Shown here one piece after another: positions 1-6,118 of a DNA stretch of 13,482 nucleotides (position 1 is the first letter of the stretch; every line of letters begins with the position of its first letter). The position numbers and the translations under genes are program-made. The stretch is from an uncultured Lachnobacterium sp. (GTDB lineage Bacteria > Bacillota > Clostridia > Lachnospirales > Lachnospiraceae). Below the pieces are notes generated by a model. It saw only the letters and a list, made by a program, of their open reading frames with translations, searched no databases and was not told where the DNA came from. The stretch is from contig URYB01000040.1 in assembly GCA_900552085.1 (NCBI GenBank), positions 1 through 13,482 on the forward strand, read 5' to 3'.

Positions 1-298
1 CCTGCAAACAAGATCGAATGGCCAAGCTATTTTCGCTGGAATCTTCCGGCAGCCGCGTAGTGATCACCATTGTCTCATCCACACCCACATCATACGATCC
101 CGGCGCCTTAATTACTTCCTGTGTCCCGTCCGGTTTCTGCCATGTGAGTTTTCCCTGATACGCGATATTCTCAAGCTTCATGCTCTCACTGCGCTCACTC
201 GGATAAATGAGCTCCGCCGCGAAAAATCCCACAAGCATCAGCAGCATCAATGCATAGAGTACTATCCTCCGCTTCTTGCCAACTGCGTAACTTTCCAT
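1..298 (-). CDS. Membrane-anchored sensor/signalling protein, N-terminal part (cut by window edge)
   Basis: Ninety-nine codons are visible, starting at an ATG preceded by a GGGGGAAGAAATT ribosome binding site; the frame stays open to the edge. Residues 1-11 are basic (MESYAVGKKRR), residues 12-31 form one hydrophobic segment, and the rest looks extracytoplasmic. It contains blocks I associate with the N-termini of Lachnospiraceae GGDEF, HD-GYP or histidine-kinase proteins (YQGKLTWQKPDGTQEVI, PGSYDV, TMVITTRLPED, IRSCLQ). The family memory is from experience, not a search, and the catalytic domain is outside the window, so the output activity cannot be told. The gene lies 63 bp downstream of the flavoredoxin gene on the same strand, and I see no clear promoter between them. 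Confidence 0.6.
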   Translation of the reverse strand, partial: MESYAVGKKRRIVLYALMLLMLVGFFAAELIYPSERSESMKLENIAYQGKLTWQKPDGTQEVIKAPGSYDVGVDETMVITTRLPEDSSENSLAIRSCLQ

Positions 299-361
299 AA
301 TTTCTTCCCCCTTCTGAACCTCTTTCCTTCCATCGCAGTTCGTCATTTCCAGTCAAACCTT

Positions 362-823
362 CTATTTCTTTAACTGAACCCCGTCACTGAATGCATTTCC
401 CACGATTGCACCCAGTGCAATGTACTTATTGTTTACCGGATCGTAGGTAATCGGTTTCAGCTTTGACGGATCAATCTTTCCATCCGTCAGAATGCTCTCC
501 TCTGCATTCACATTTTCACTTTTGATTGCATGAAATCCTGCCTTTGCAAACTTATCCGGCACTTTATTTGCAGACTCTACGCCTACATAATCACAGGCAA
601 CTACGGTATCTTCGGTTGCAAAGCTTACCGTAAACGCCCCCGTCTTTTCGAGATTTTCTGTTGTCTTGTGATTTGACATGCTGATAGAAATCTCATTCAT
701 ATCTGTAATACAGCCCCATGCTGCGTTCATCGCATCCGGAACACCATTCTCGTCGTATGTTCCTATAATCAGTACCGGCATCGGGTACACAAATGGTTTA
801 GCTCCAAAATCAACTCTGCTCAT
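362..823 (-). CDS. Flavoredoxin-type flavin reductase-like protein, apparently shortened internally
   Basis: The 153-residue product starts MSRVDFGAKPFVYPMPVLII, the FMN-binding split-barrel start of flavoredoxin/NADH:FMN oxidoreductase-like proteins, which bind FMN and act in cytoplasmic electron transfer. Typical blocks follow: NAAWG at 33-37, TVSFATEDTVVACDYVGVES, and the C-terminal GKIDPSKLKPITYDPVNNKYIALG. Relatives are about 185-190 residues and carry a segment with an ELP...LECK block between the KSE region and the ESILTDGK region. Here SENVNA runs straight into EESILTDGK, so about 34 residues seem to be missing in frame. That removes core strands of the barrel and probably impairs flavin binding, though the frame is intact. 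The start is fixed by AGGAGGAAAAACA before ATG. It is separated from the operon upstream by its own probable promoter. Confidence 0.8.
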   Translation of the reverse strand: MSRVDFGAKPFVYPMPVLIIGTYDENGVPDAMNAAWGCITDMNEISISMSNHKTTENLEKTGAFTVSFATEDTVVACDYVGVESANKVPDKFAKAGFHAIKSENVNAEESILTDGKIDPSKLKPITYDPVNNKYIALGAIVGNAFSDGVQLKK

Positions 824-852
824 TGTTTTTCCTCCTGTTTGTCAATATGGTT

Positions 853-858
853 ATTATA
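853..858 (-). promoter_or_regulatory. Probable -10 element for the flavoredoxin gene
   Basis: On the minus strand an exact TATAAT lies 29 bases upstream of the ATG at 823. No good -35 is seen at the right distance (TAGTAA at best). It sits in the gap between the TraX-like gene and the flavoredoxin gene, where no hairpin terminator is visible. The call rests on the hexamer and its position alone. Confidence 0.4.
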
Positions 859-901
859 ACAAATCCAGGACTAATTTACTATAGGTTATATAAGATTACA
901 T

Positions 902-1642
902 TTAACTTATGCCCATATATATAACTCTGAGGATTCCCAGTAAAAGAAGATGCAACGGATAAAACCAATAGAAAAACCACTTGGAGAATACGCTTCCCTT
1001 TTCGATTCGCCTGCCATTATAAAAAATAACGATTACAATGCCGGCAAGCGCAATCCCCATCATACTTCCCAACGCATAAATGAGATTGGTTTCCATCGAA
1101 AATCTTCCAAGACCTCCTGCAAAATTGAGGCCTCCAAATAAAAGCATTGAAATGATAAAAGCCCATCCAGTCTTACTTTTTGAACCCTTGCTCCATAAAA
1201 ACAATAACGTAAATACCGGTGCAAGGAATGCCCAGTCGCAAACAGAAGAAAACAGTATCAGTATTAAAATGCATGTAGCCCTTATAACTTTATTGGATAC
1301 CTTTTCAACTGCCATCAGAATGCCAAAACATATCAGCAGTGTGAATAACATATTCAATTCCCGAAATTCTAACAGCCCGTTGTTTGTAAATGCCAGACAA
1401 TATGGAATTTCGGATACCAGAGCAAATATTGCCAGCCGAATTGCATAGTTCTTTTTGGAATGCGTATATTGAAATCCCTCAACCAGAAAATAACACATTG
1501 TAATTGCTGTAAAATATCCAAGATTTAAAAATAATTCTGCTAAAAAACTTCCGGATTTCATAAAAATTGTTGAAATGTGATTCAACAACATCGTTAGCAT
1601 CGCAAAATATTTAATAACATCCCTATTCCATATTTTTTTCAT
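902..1642 (-). CDS. TraX-like integral membrane protein (predicted acyltransferase)
   Basis: This 246-residue protein is almost entirely hydrophobic, with roughly eight membrane segments. It has the N-terminal pattern of the TraX family (IKYFAMLTMLLNHISTIF, with Asn-His near residues 21-22) and the C-terminal FYWFYPLHLLLLGILR, also a family hallmark. TraX of the F plasmid is needed for N-acetylation of pilin; chromosomal relatives in Firmicutes are thought to be membrane O- or N-acetyltransferases, but their substrates are unknown. The first 20 bases overlap the 3' end of the anti-sigma gene, so it is translated as the third gene of the ECF operon. Length is normal. No pilus or conjugation genes are nearby, so a role in modifying an envelope component under ECF control is more likely than one in transfer; that is inference. 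Confidence 0.85.
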   Translation of the reverse strand: MKKIWNRDVIKYFAMLTMLLNHISTIFMKSGSFLAELFLNLGYFTAITMCYFLVEGFQYTHSKKNYAIRLAIFALVSEIPYCLAFTNNGLLEFRELNMLFTLLICFGILMAVEKVSNKVIRATCILILILFSSVCDWAFLAPVFTLLFLWSKGSKSKTGWAFIISMLLFGGLNFAGGLGRFSMETNLIYALGSMMGIALAGIVIVIFYNGRRIEKGSVFSKWFFYWFYPLHLLLLGILRVIYMGIS

Positions 1643-2669
1643 TTTGGATGTTTCCCTTCTGGTATTTACTTTCCGGTAGTGCTTTTTTATTCTTTCTTAT
1701 CAGCCCAATCACCATAAGAAAAACAGCTGCCGCCCCACCTGCGATCAACACTATCGTATAAACATTTGCATTCACACGCAAATCTGTCGACCAGTTTGAG
1801 AACTCCGCATACCGGATAGTCAGCCTTCTCTCGCCTTCGATCAGGAACATACAAATATCATTTGCAAATGCCGTCCACAGTGTACAGATCAGCACAATGC
1901 AGCCTGCTTTGATCCATGCATTCGTCTTTGCATACCTTGCCACAAAAAACACCAGCCATACACCAAGCATTACTACAAACGCAACGATACATCCTGTTTT
2001 CATTCCCTGCATATCCTGCGAATGTCCGCACGTTTCCACAATCGTCAAAAAAAGCCACAGGGTATTCCACATCATCGTGATCAGCGCTTTCTTATCTGCT
2101 AAAACCGGCGGCAGGTCAACCGCTCTGATAACAAACGGGAACAATACGATCGATATACCAAATACCGTTGGTACCGACCAAAAAATAAATTCTCCGCCTC
2201 CATTCATTCTGTCAACAAAGAATAAAATGAAAAGAAGTGCGACCACACCACATAGTATGCATTTTACCATTTTTTTCTGTCTGGATACAAGCGGAACTAC
2301 TGTAATTGCACCTACAAGCAACATAGACGCTGCTACTACAGCAAACACATTCATATCTCCGCCGCTTGCCAATCCGACAATAAATGTAACAAACACCGGA
2401 ATCAACAACAGCCCCGCAATTATAACACCGGCTTTGTAAGCCGCCGTCCGCTCCTTTTTTTCATGGCGCTCCAATACGCCCTGCGATTCCTCTTTGATCA
2501 TGGTATCAATGGTTTCGTTCTTTAATTCTTCATATGTACGTCTGCATTTTTCGCAATCCTCCAGATGTGCCTCTACCAGCTCCCTGCTGGAAGCACTGCA
2601 CGCATCATCATAATATAATGGAAGCAGATCCTGTACGACATCGCACTGTCTGATATTATCTTTACTCAT
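1623..2669 (-). CDS. Zinc-finger (zf-HC2/ZAS) membrane anti-sigma factor
   Basis: The 348-residue product begins with a cytoplasmic zinc-finger anti-sigma domain: Cys9, then His35-x3-Cys39-x2-Cys42 (HLEDCEKC), the usual ZAS/zf-HC2 ligands. A linker of about 40 residues leads to a long membrane region from about residue 82 to the end, with seven or eight hydrophobic segments. Such proteins hold their partner ECF sigma factor inactive at the membrane until an envelope signal arrives. The start codon lies within the last codons of the sigma gene (ATGAGTAA, 8-base overlap), strong evidence of co-translation and partnership. Most anti-sigma factors of this class have one membrane helix, so this polytopic form may itself sense the signal. 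The signal is not deducible from the sequence. Confidence 0.88.
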   Translation of the reverse strand: MSKDNIRQCDVVQDLLPLYYDDACSASSRELVEAHLEDCEKCRRTYEELKNETIDTMIKEESQGVLERHEKKERTAAYKAGVIIAGLLLIPVFVTFIVGLASGGDMNVFAVVAASMLLVGAITVVPLVSRQKKMVKCILCGVVALLFILFFVDRMNGGGEFIFWSVPTVFGISIVLFPFVIRAVDLPPVLADKKALITMMWNTLWLFLTIVETCGHSQDMQGMKTGCIVAFVVMLGVWLVFFVARYAKTNAWIKAGCIVLICTLWTAFANDICMFLIEGERRLTIRYAEFSNWSTDLRVNANVYTIVLIAGGAAAVFLMVIGLIRKNKKALPESKYQKGNIQNEKNME

Positions 2670-3150
2670 TTTTGTCCATCCTTTCCTTTATTTTCAATCT
2701 TGCCCTATGATAAGTTACCCTGGCCCAGTTCTCCGTTTTTCCGAATATCATACCGATTTGCGCAAACGGTAATTCTCCGAACACCCGAAGCTGAAATACT
2801 TCTTTGTAGGGTTCCTCCAATTCATGCAGCACCAGATGTATTCTGAGTGCCGTATCTTTGTCCTCCACAGCCTTTGTCATATTGTCCGGCTGTTCCAGCA
2901 TCTCCTCATCCAGTTCTGCGTATTTTGAATTTTTGCGGCATTCATCCATTGCAAGATTTTTTGCTATGCTACAAAGCCATGTCAGTTCACTGGCCTTGCC
3001 CTCATATGTACGTTTCGCGGTCATCGCTTTAAAAAATGTGTTCTGCGTGATTTCCTCCGCAAGACTTTGATCTTTCACGATCGTGACTACATACGAATAT
3101 ACTTGCATGTAGTATGAATTGTACAATTTTTCATAATTCAGAACTGTCAC
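2662..3150 (-). CDS. ECF-type RNA polymerase sigma factor
   Basis: The 162-residue frame has sigma region 2 at about residues 8-75 (YYMQVYSYVVTIVKDQSLAEEITQNTFFKA, then LTWLCSIAKNLAMDECRK) and region 4 at about 105-158 (HELEEPYKEVFQLRVFGELPFAQIGMIFGKTENWARVTYHRAR). It lacks regions 1 and 3, as ECF factors do. It directs RNA polymerase to stress or envelope promoters and is followed by its zinc-finger anti-sigma partner. The start is uncertain: the GTG at 3150 lies inside a near-perfect Shine-Dalgarno (AAAGGAGGTGA), which cannot serve it. The codon at the ideal distance, 8 bases on, is CTG at 3141 (residue 4). The next ATG is residue 15, inside region 2. Stops upstream exclude an earlier start. 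It is probably autoregulated through the promoter at 3170-3195. Confidence 0.92.
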   Translation of the reverse strand: MTVLNYEKLYNSYYMQVYSYVVTIVKDQSLAEEITQNTFFKAMTAKRTYEGKASELTWLCSIAKNLAMDECRKNSKYAELDEEMLEQPDNMTKAVEDKDTALRIHLVLHELEEPYKEVFQLRVFGELPFAQIGMIFGKTENWARVTYHRARLKIKERMDKNE

Positions 3151-3169
3151 CTCCTTTGTTCATAGGTTA

Positions 3170-3195
3170 GACGGAGAAAGAATGGTTTTGTTACA
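3170..3195 (-). promoter_or_regulatory. Probable ECF-dependent promoter of the sigma/anti-sigma/TraX operon
   Basis: On the minus strand TGTAAC (3195-3190), a 16-base spacer and CGTC (3173-3170, continuing TAA) match the form of Bacillus SigX/SigW/SigM-type promoters (TGWAAC, 16-17 bases, CGWC/CGTA). It ends about 20 bases upstream of the operon's ribosome binding site. This is the expected place for autoregulation by the sigma factor encoded just downstream. No second copy was noticed in the window. Confidence 0.65.
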
Positions 3196-3230
3196 AAAAA
3201 ATTCCATAGAAATTATTATACTTCATTCCG

Positions 3231-3267
3231 GATAAAAGAAAACAGCAAATCAATTACTGATTTGCTG
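3231..3267 (-). terminator. Rho-independent terminator after the HD-GYP remnant
   Basis: A perfect 10-bp stem (CAGCAAATCA with TGATTTGCTG, loop of 5) at 3243-3267 is followed on the minus strand by TTTTCTTTTAT. It ends transcription coming from the broken HD-GYP gene and isolates the ECF operon promoter downstream. Confidence 0.75.
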
Positions 3268-3286
3268 CTTAGTCCTTGCATATTTT

Positions 3287-3551
3287 CTATTTTTCTTTTC
3301 CCATCTCCTGTTCCTGCCCATACATCTTCTGCACACCTTGTATCTTTTCTCTCTTCTCAAGAAATGTCTCCGCAATAATCGGATCAAAATCCACACCACT
3401 TCCTTCTTCAATGATCTGGAAACATTATTCCAAAGGCATTGCATCCCGGTAACACCGCTTTGCGAAACTGCATCAAACACATCCGCTACTGCCATAATTC
3501 TGGCGCACAATGGAATCTGCTTTCTTGATAAACCATCCGGATAACCATACT
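3287..3551 (-). pseudogene. HD-GYP domain protein, C-terminal remnant with frameshift and nonsense codon
   Basis: The minus strand reads YGYPDGLSRKQIPLCARIMAVADVFDAVSQ, the GYP and following metal-site helix of HD-GYP cyclic-di-GMP phosphodiesterases. Just after VSQ one A is missing from an A-run near 3459-3461. Restoring it gives KRCYRDAMPLE, a TAA at 3425-3427 where relatives have Gln, then CFQIIEEGSGVDFDPIIAETF and a tail ending GQEQEMGKEK with TAG at 3287. So one indel and one CAA-to-TAA change are visible, and everything before GYP, including the HD pair, is missing. It cannot be an active phosphodiesterase. The 5' side is joined to a GNAT gene start; a transcription terminator survives after it. 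Confidence 0.85.
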
Positions 3552-3701
3552 GATTGCTTTTTCTTCTTCGTATGCCACAAATGAAGCTGCTGTATTTTTT
3601 AAGGCACATTCCACCTGTTCTCTGCAAGGTGGCTCCCAGCCGACTGATCTATATAGTTCAAGAAACATATCTGTTGATAGTGTATTTATTTGTATTTGCA
3701 T
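3552..3701 (-). pseudogene. GNAT acetyltransferase, N-terminal fragment fused to the HD-GYP remnant
   Basis: Fifty codons from an ATG with an AGAAAGGAAACAAC leader match the N-terminal region of small GNAT acetyltransferases (FLELYRSVGWEPPCREQVE, then a strand FVAYEEEKAI). In relatives the next block is GM.R..GDGG followed by the acetyl-CoA loop. Here the sequence instead crosses into HD-GYP DNA in another frame, and the GNAT frame meets a stop 21 codons later. The acetyl-CoA binding half is absent, so no activity is expected. The likely cause is a deletion joining two formerly separate genes. Confidence 0.75.
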
Positions 3702-3713
3702 GTTGTTTCCTTT

Positions 3714-4148
3714 CTAATTGTCTCTGTCTATTTTGCATAGTTGATTTTTAATTCTAAGCATTGCTTCAATATGCATGATCCAATGTCTGGAAAAGGGCAT
3801 TTTCAACAAGCCTCTGACATCTTTACTGCACCAGTAATCAATTAACCAAACGGCATTTTCATCTGTGGAAACACATTTGGAATCAACTAACCTTTCCTTA
3901 TCCGCATCTGTAAATTTCCGTTTCATGTCATCATAGGATAATTTAGGCAAAAATGCATTGGTAGATTCCATAACAGCCTTTGCATATGCCAAAAGCTCAT
4001 CCGCATCTACTTCTTTAGAAAAAGCAACTATTTTCTCACTATCTAATTCATTTCCTGTTGTAATAACAGGGGCATGTATCCTTTGCTCATACAAATCGGT
4101 AAACAAAATCTGTATTTCCTTATTCTTTTGTGACCATTCTTTATTCAT
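3714..4148 (-). CDS. DinB-like superfamily protein, probably shortened internally
   Basis: The start is set at the ATG at 4148, seven bases after GGGAG, giving 144 residues; a longer frame to 4178 exists but has no ribosome binding site. The C-terminal half carries DENAVWLIDYWCSKDVRGLL and MPFSRHWIMHIEAMLRIKNQL, diagnostic of DinB-like four-helix proteins of Firmicutes, some of which bind metal or act as thiol transferases; no function is proven for this subfamily. Relatives as I recall them are near 200 residues and have, after the opening WSQKNKEIQ, a helix pair with a YHSKTL...WHIFRIED block. Here IQILF leads directly to TDLYEQR...ITTGNEL, so about 60 residues including probable metal ligands seem lost in frame. 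It follows the GNAT-YoaP gene by 42 bases. Confidence 0.65.
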   Translation of the reverse strand: MNKEWSQKNKEIQILFTDLYEQRIHAPVITTGNELDSEKIVAFSKEVDADELLAYAKAVMESTNAFLPKLSYDDMKRKFTDADKERLVDSKCVSTDENAVWLIDYWCSKDVRGLLKMPFSRHWIMHIEAMLRIKNQLCKIDRDN

Positions 4149-4190
4149 GTAAAATCTCCCTGTAACTTTGAACTCCATTTTTCTCAGCTC

Positions 4191-4937
4191 TTAACCTTTT
4201 AATAGCTTTAAGAACTTCTTGTCATTCATCTGCTCGTTTGTCAGATATGCTCCATCATAAAACAACGCATACGTCGTAACCGGTGTAGGTGCATTTTGTG
4301 CTTCCTCCTTGCTCTGTAAATGAATCGCTTGAAATGGCACGCCATTTTCCTTTGCCACGCCTTCTACAATCGGAACATATTTCGCGTTAAACGGACATTG
4401 GCTGGTATAATACAAAACATATCCTTTTTCTTCAATGTGGGGATGTTTGGCACATTCTTTGAATTCAGGCAAAGAAGCATTCTCCTCAAGCGGTAAATAC
4501 CATAACTGAATCCCATTGTCCGCTTCATCACAAACCTTGAAGCCTTTATACTGCAGGAATTTAGGATCTGCCAAAAAAGGCTTTTTCTTTTTGGACGATA
4601 AAATACATACTCCCTTTTTGCCTTTGCTCCTGCTGTCTTCTATGCAGGCGTTCAGCAGATCTGCTCCATAGCCATGTCCTTTGAAAGAGCCGGCCACCCA
4701 CAGACAGTCAATATACATATAACCCTCTGCACAAATTGGATTCCATGCATTTTCAGCCGGTATATACTCAATAAAGCACTTTCCCCGTTCTGTGCTTTTC
4801 AGAAAAACCAAACCGTCCTCAAATCGCTCTCGTAACCACGCCTTTTTGGATATCACCTGAATATCCTTGTCATTTGAAATCGCACAGCATATGTGTTCTT
4901 TATCTATATTTTCACTTGTCACTCTGATATATTCCAT
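4191..4937 (-). CDS. GNAT acetyltransferase with C-terminal YoaP domain
   Basis: Start at 4937 is chosen because GGAG lies six bases upstream; the product is 248 residues. Residues 1-150 form a GNAT fold with the acetyl-CoA loop at 85-91 (FKGHGYG) after the strand YMYIDCLWV. Residues about 173-248 form a thioredoxin-like section with TSQCPFNAKYVP (Cys181) and the YoaP signature in FQAIHLQSKEEAQNAPTPVTTYALFYDGAYLTNEQM. The family is widespread in Firmicutes and the substrate is not known. Length is complete and I see no damage, which contrasts with its neighbours. Cys181 could be redox active, but only one cysteine of a possible CxxC is present. It begins 28 bases downstream of a broken GNAT gene. 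Confidence 0.88.
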   Translation of the reverse strand: MEYIRVTSENIDKEHICCAISNDKDIQVISKKAWLRERFEDGLVFLKSTERGKCFIEYIPAENAWNPICAEGYMYIDCLWVAGSFKGHGYGADLLNACIEDSRSKGKKGVCILSSKKKKPFLADPKFLQYKGFKVCDEADNGIQLWYLPLEENASLPEFKECAKHPHIEEKGYVLYYTSQCPFNAKYVPIVEGVAKENGVPFQAIHLQSKEEAQNAPTPVTTYALFYDGAYLTNEQMNDKKFLKLLKG

Positions 4938-4964
4938 AAAGCACTCCATTCTTAAATGCCATAT

Positions 4965-5297
4965 TTACTGTTTGGAAGGTAAGGAATGTTGCCCTTCCTT
5001 TAACTTTGCATACACATAGGTATCCTTCCAGATGGGCATGCCCTTTTCATCCTTCCAGAAAAATATATTTTTCTGGAAAAATGTTTCTCTCTGAAATCCA
5101 AGTTTTTCAAGCAACTTCCATGAAGCATTATTTAGTGAATCACATTCCGCATAAATTCTGTGTACGCCCTGTCTAAAAGCCAATTCTACTAAAGCAGATG
5201 TACTTTCCATAAGCATAACCCTTTCCCCAATATGTTTTATTGAATACATACCCCAATTCAAGCGAATCAAAATCTCTCCAAACGATGAAAATCTGTT
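4965..5297 (-). pseudogene. RimJ/RimL-type GNAT acetyltransferase, 5'-truncated and frameshifted
   Basis: The reading frame visible at the 3' end gives ESTSALVELAFRQGVHRIY, AECDSLNNASWKLLEKLGFQ and FWKDEKGMPIWKDTYVYAKL, the C-terminal half of a RimJ/RimL-like N-acetyltransferase. Upstream the matching residues continue in another frame: LELGYVFNKTYWGKGYA, including the acetyl-CoA motif YWGKGYA. A single extra base near 5211 separates the two. Everything before about FDSLELGY is absent: the remnant begins directly after the tetR stop codon. A 101-residue frame starting at 5270 exists, but its first 20 residues are a frameshift artefact. The gene is almost certainly dead. Confidence 0.8.
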
Positions 5298-5864
5298 CTA
5301 TGTTTCATATTGCTTCATTCCACTAATCAATACATCAAGAGACAATGCGAAACTTTCCTCTATCGATATTGGATTTCCAAACGAATCATGTATCACAAGA
5401 AGCAAAAAACCTTCCAGAAATGCACGATATGTGCGAAGAAGATGATTTGCAACCTCCCTGTCTATATGCAACTTATCTGTCTGTGCAAAGAAAAAAGTAT
5501 ATACTTTTTCTGTCGCTTTGATTAATTCCTCACTTTTATATTTGTTGTACCAAAGCATTGCCTCAAAAATTCCAGGATTATCCATTGCATATTGATAAAA
5601 TGCATGTGCATATTTTCGTAATGCCTCATGTGCATCCTCTTCAACAATTATCTCGGCTATCTTCTCTGCCCCGTTTTGCCAGCCATATATCATAATTCCG
5701 TGGTAAATGTCTTCCTGGCTTTTTATATGATTATATAAGGATGGTTTTTTAATTCCCAAATAGTCAGCCAGTGTGGTGATTGTCACATACTCTAATCCTT
5801 TTTCATTTGCAAGCGCAGCTGCCTGCTCAATTACTTTTTCCCTTGAAAGTCCTATTCTTGGCAT
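5298..5864 (-). CDS. TetR/AcrR family transcriptional regulator (TetR_C_33/WHG type)
   Basis: The 188-residue protein has a TetR DNA-binding head at about residues 6-52 (KVIEQAAALANEKG, then ITTLADYLGIKKPSLYNHIKSQEDI) and an all-helical ligand and dimer domain typical of the WHG/TetR_C_33 subfamily (YRAFLEGFLLLVIHDSFGNPISIEESFALSLDVLISGM). Length is normal. Start ATG follows AGGAGACAGAAACAA. It very probably represses itself: two copies of a 15-bp dyad flank and fill its promoter. The gene it would normally control with itself, an intact acetyltransferase or pump, is not obvious; directly downstream is only a truncated GNAT, so its present target may be lost or elsewhere. The ligand is unknown. 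Confidence 0.9.
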   Translation of the reverse strand: MPRIGLSREKVIEQAAALANEKGLEYVTITTLADYLGIKKPSLYNHIKSQEDIYHGIMIYGWQNGAEKIAEIIVEEDAHEALRKYAHAFYQYAMDNPGIFEAMLWYNKYKSEELIKATEKVYTFFFAQTDKLHIDREVANHLLRTYRAFLEGFLLLVIHDSFGNPISIEESFALSLDVLISGMKQYET

Positions 5865-5887
5865 TTGTTTCTGTCTCCTATGTATTA

Positions 5888-5943
5888 AAAACTAACGGAA
5901 TTAGTATTTATTTCATAATAACTAATTCCGTTAGTTTTGTCAA
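5888..5943 (-). promoter_or_regulatory. tetR promoter with two TetR-type operators
   Basis: On the minus strand TTGACA (5943-5938), a 17-base spacer and TATTAT (5920-5915) form a near-consensus sigma-A promoter. The spacer is itself one arm of a perfect 18-bp inverted repeat: AAAACTAACGGAATTAGT at 5888-5905 and its exact reverse complement at 5921-5938, separated by 15 bases. Each arm contains its own dyad, ACTAA-N5-TTAGT, the size expected for a TetR dimer. One site would block the spacer and the other the transcription start. Confidence 0.85.
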
Positions 5944-5980
5944 TTACCTCTCTCATAAGCAATATTTTTCAATTACGTCA

Positions 5981-6061
5981 TCACTCCAAATAATCCAACA
6001 ATGCGACGGCGTCCTGCGCTTGTGCGCGAATAATTTCAAAGGGTATATGTTTCATACACAT
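5981..6061 (-). pseudogene. Tiny GNAT-like N-terminal remnant (26 codons)
   Basis: An ATG with AGAAGGGAAAACA upstream opens a 26-codon frame, MCMKHIPFEIIRAQAQDAVA and on to LLDYLE, ending in two consecutive TGA codons. IIRAQAQDAVALLDYLE resembles the first strand and helix of GNAT acetyltransferases (IIRxAxxxDAxxLLxYL). Nothing of the rest is present before the tetR promoter. It may be the start of a deleted acetyltransferase; a short real peptide cannot be excluded. The remaining bases of the 5944-6118 gap hold nothing else I recognise. Confidence 0.4.
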
Positions 6062-6118
6062 TGTTTTCCCTTCTTTTTATCGAATGAGCTACTACATAGA
6101 GTCATTCACCCCTGATAA

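Noticed and set aside
1080..1448. Plus-strand 122-residue frame inside the TraX-like gene
   Set aside because: It is antisense to a clearly coding membrane protein gene and shows no domain.
3250..3627. A 125-residue protein read as one gene
   Set aside because: Only its middle matches HD-GYP. Its first part is GNAT DNA in the wrong frame and its last part follows a missing base, so it is an accidental frame.
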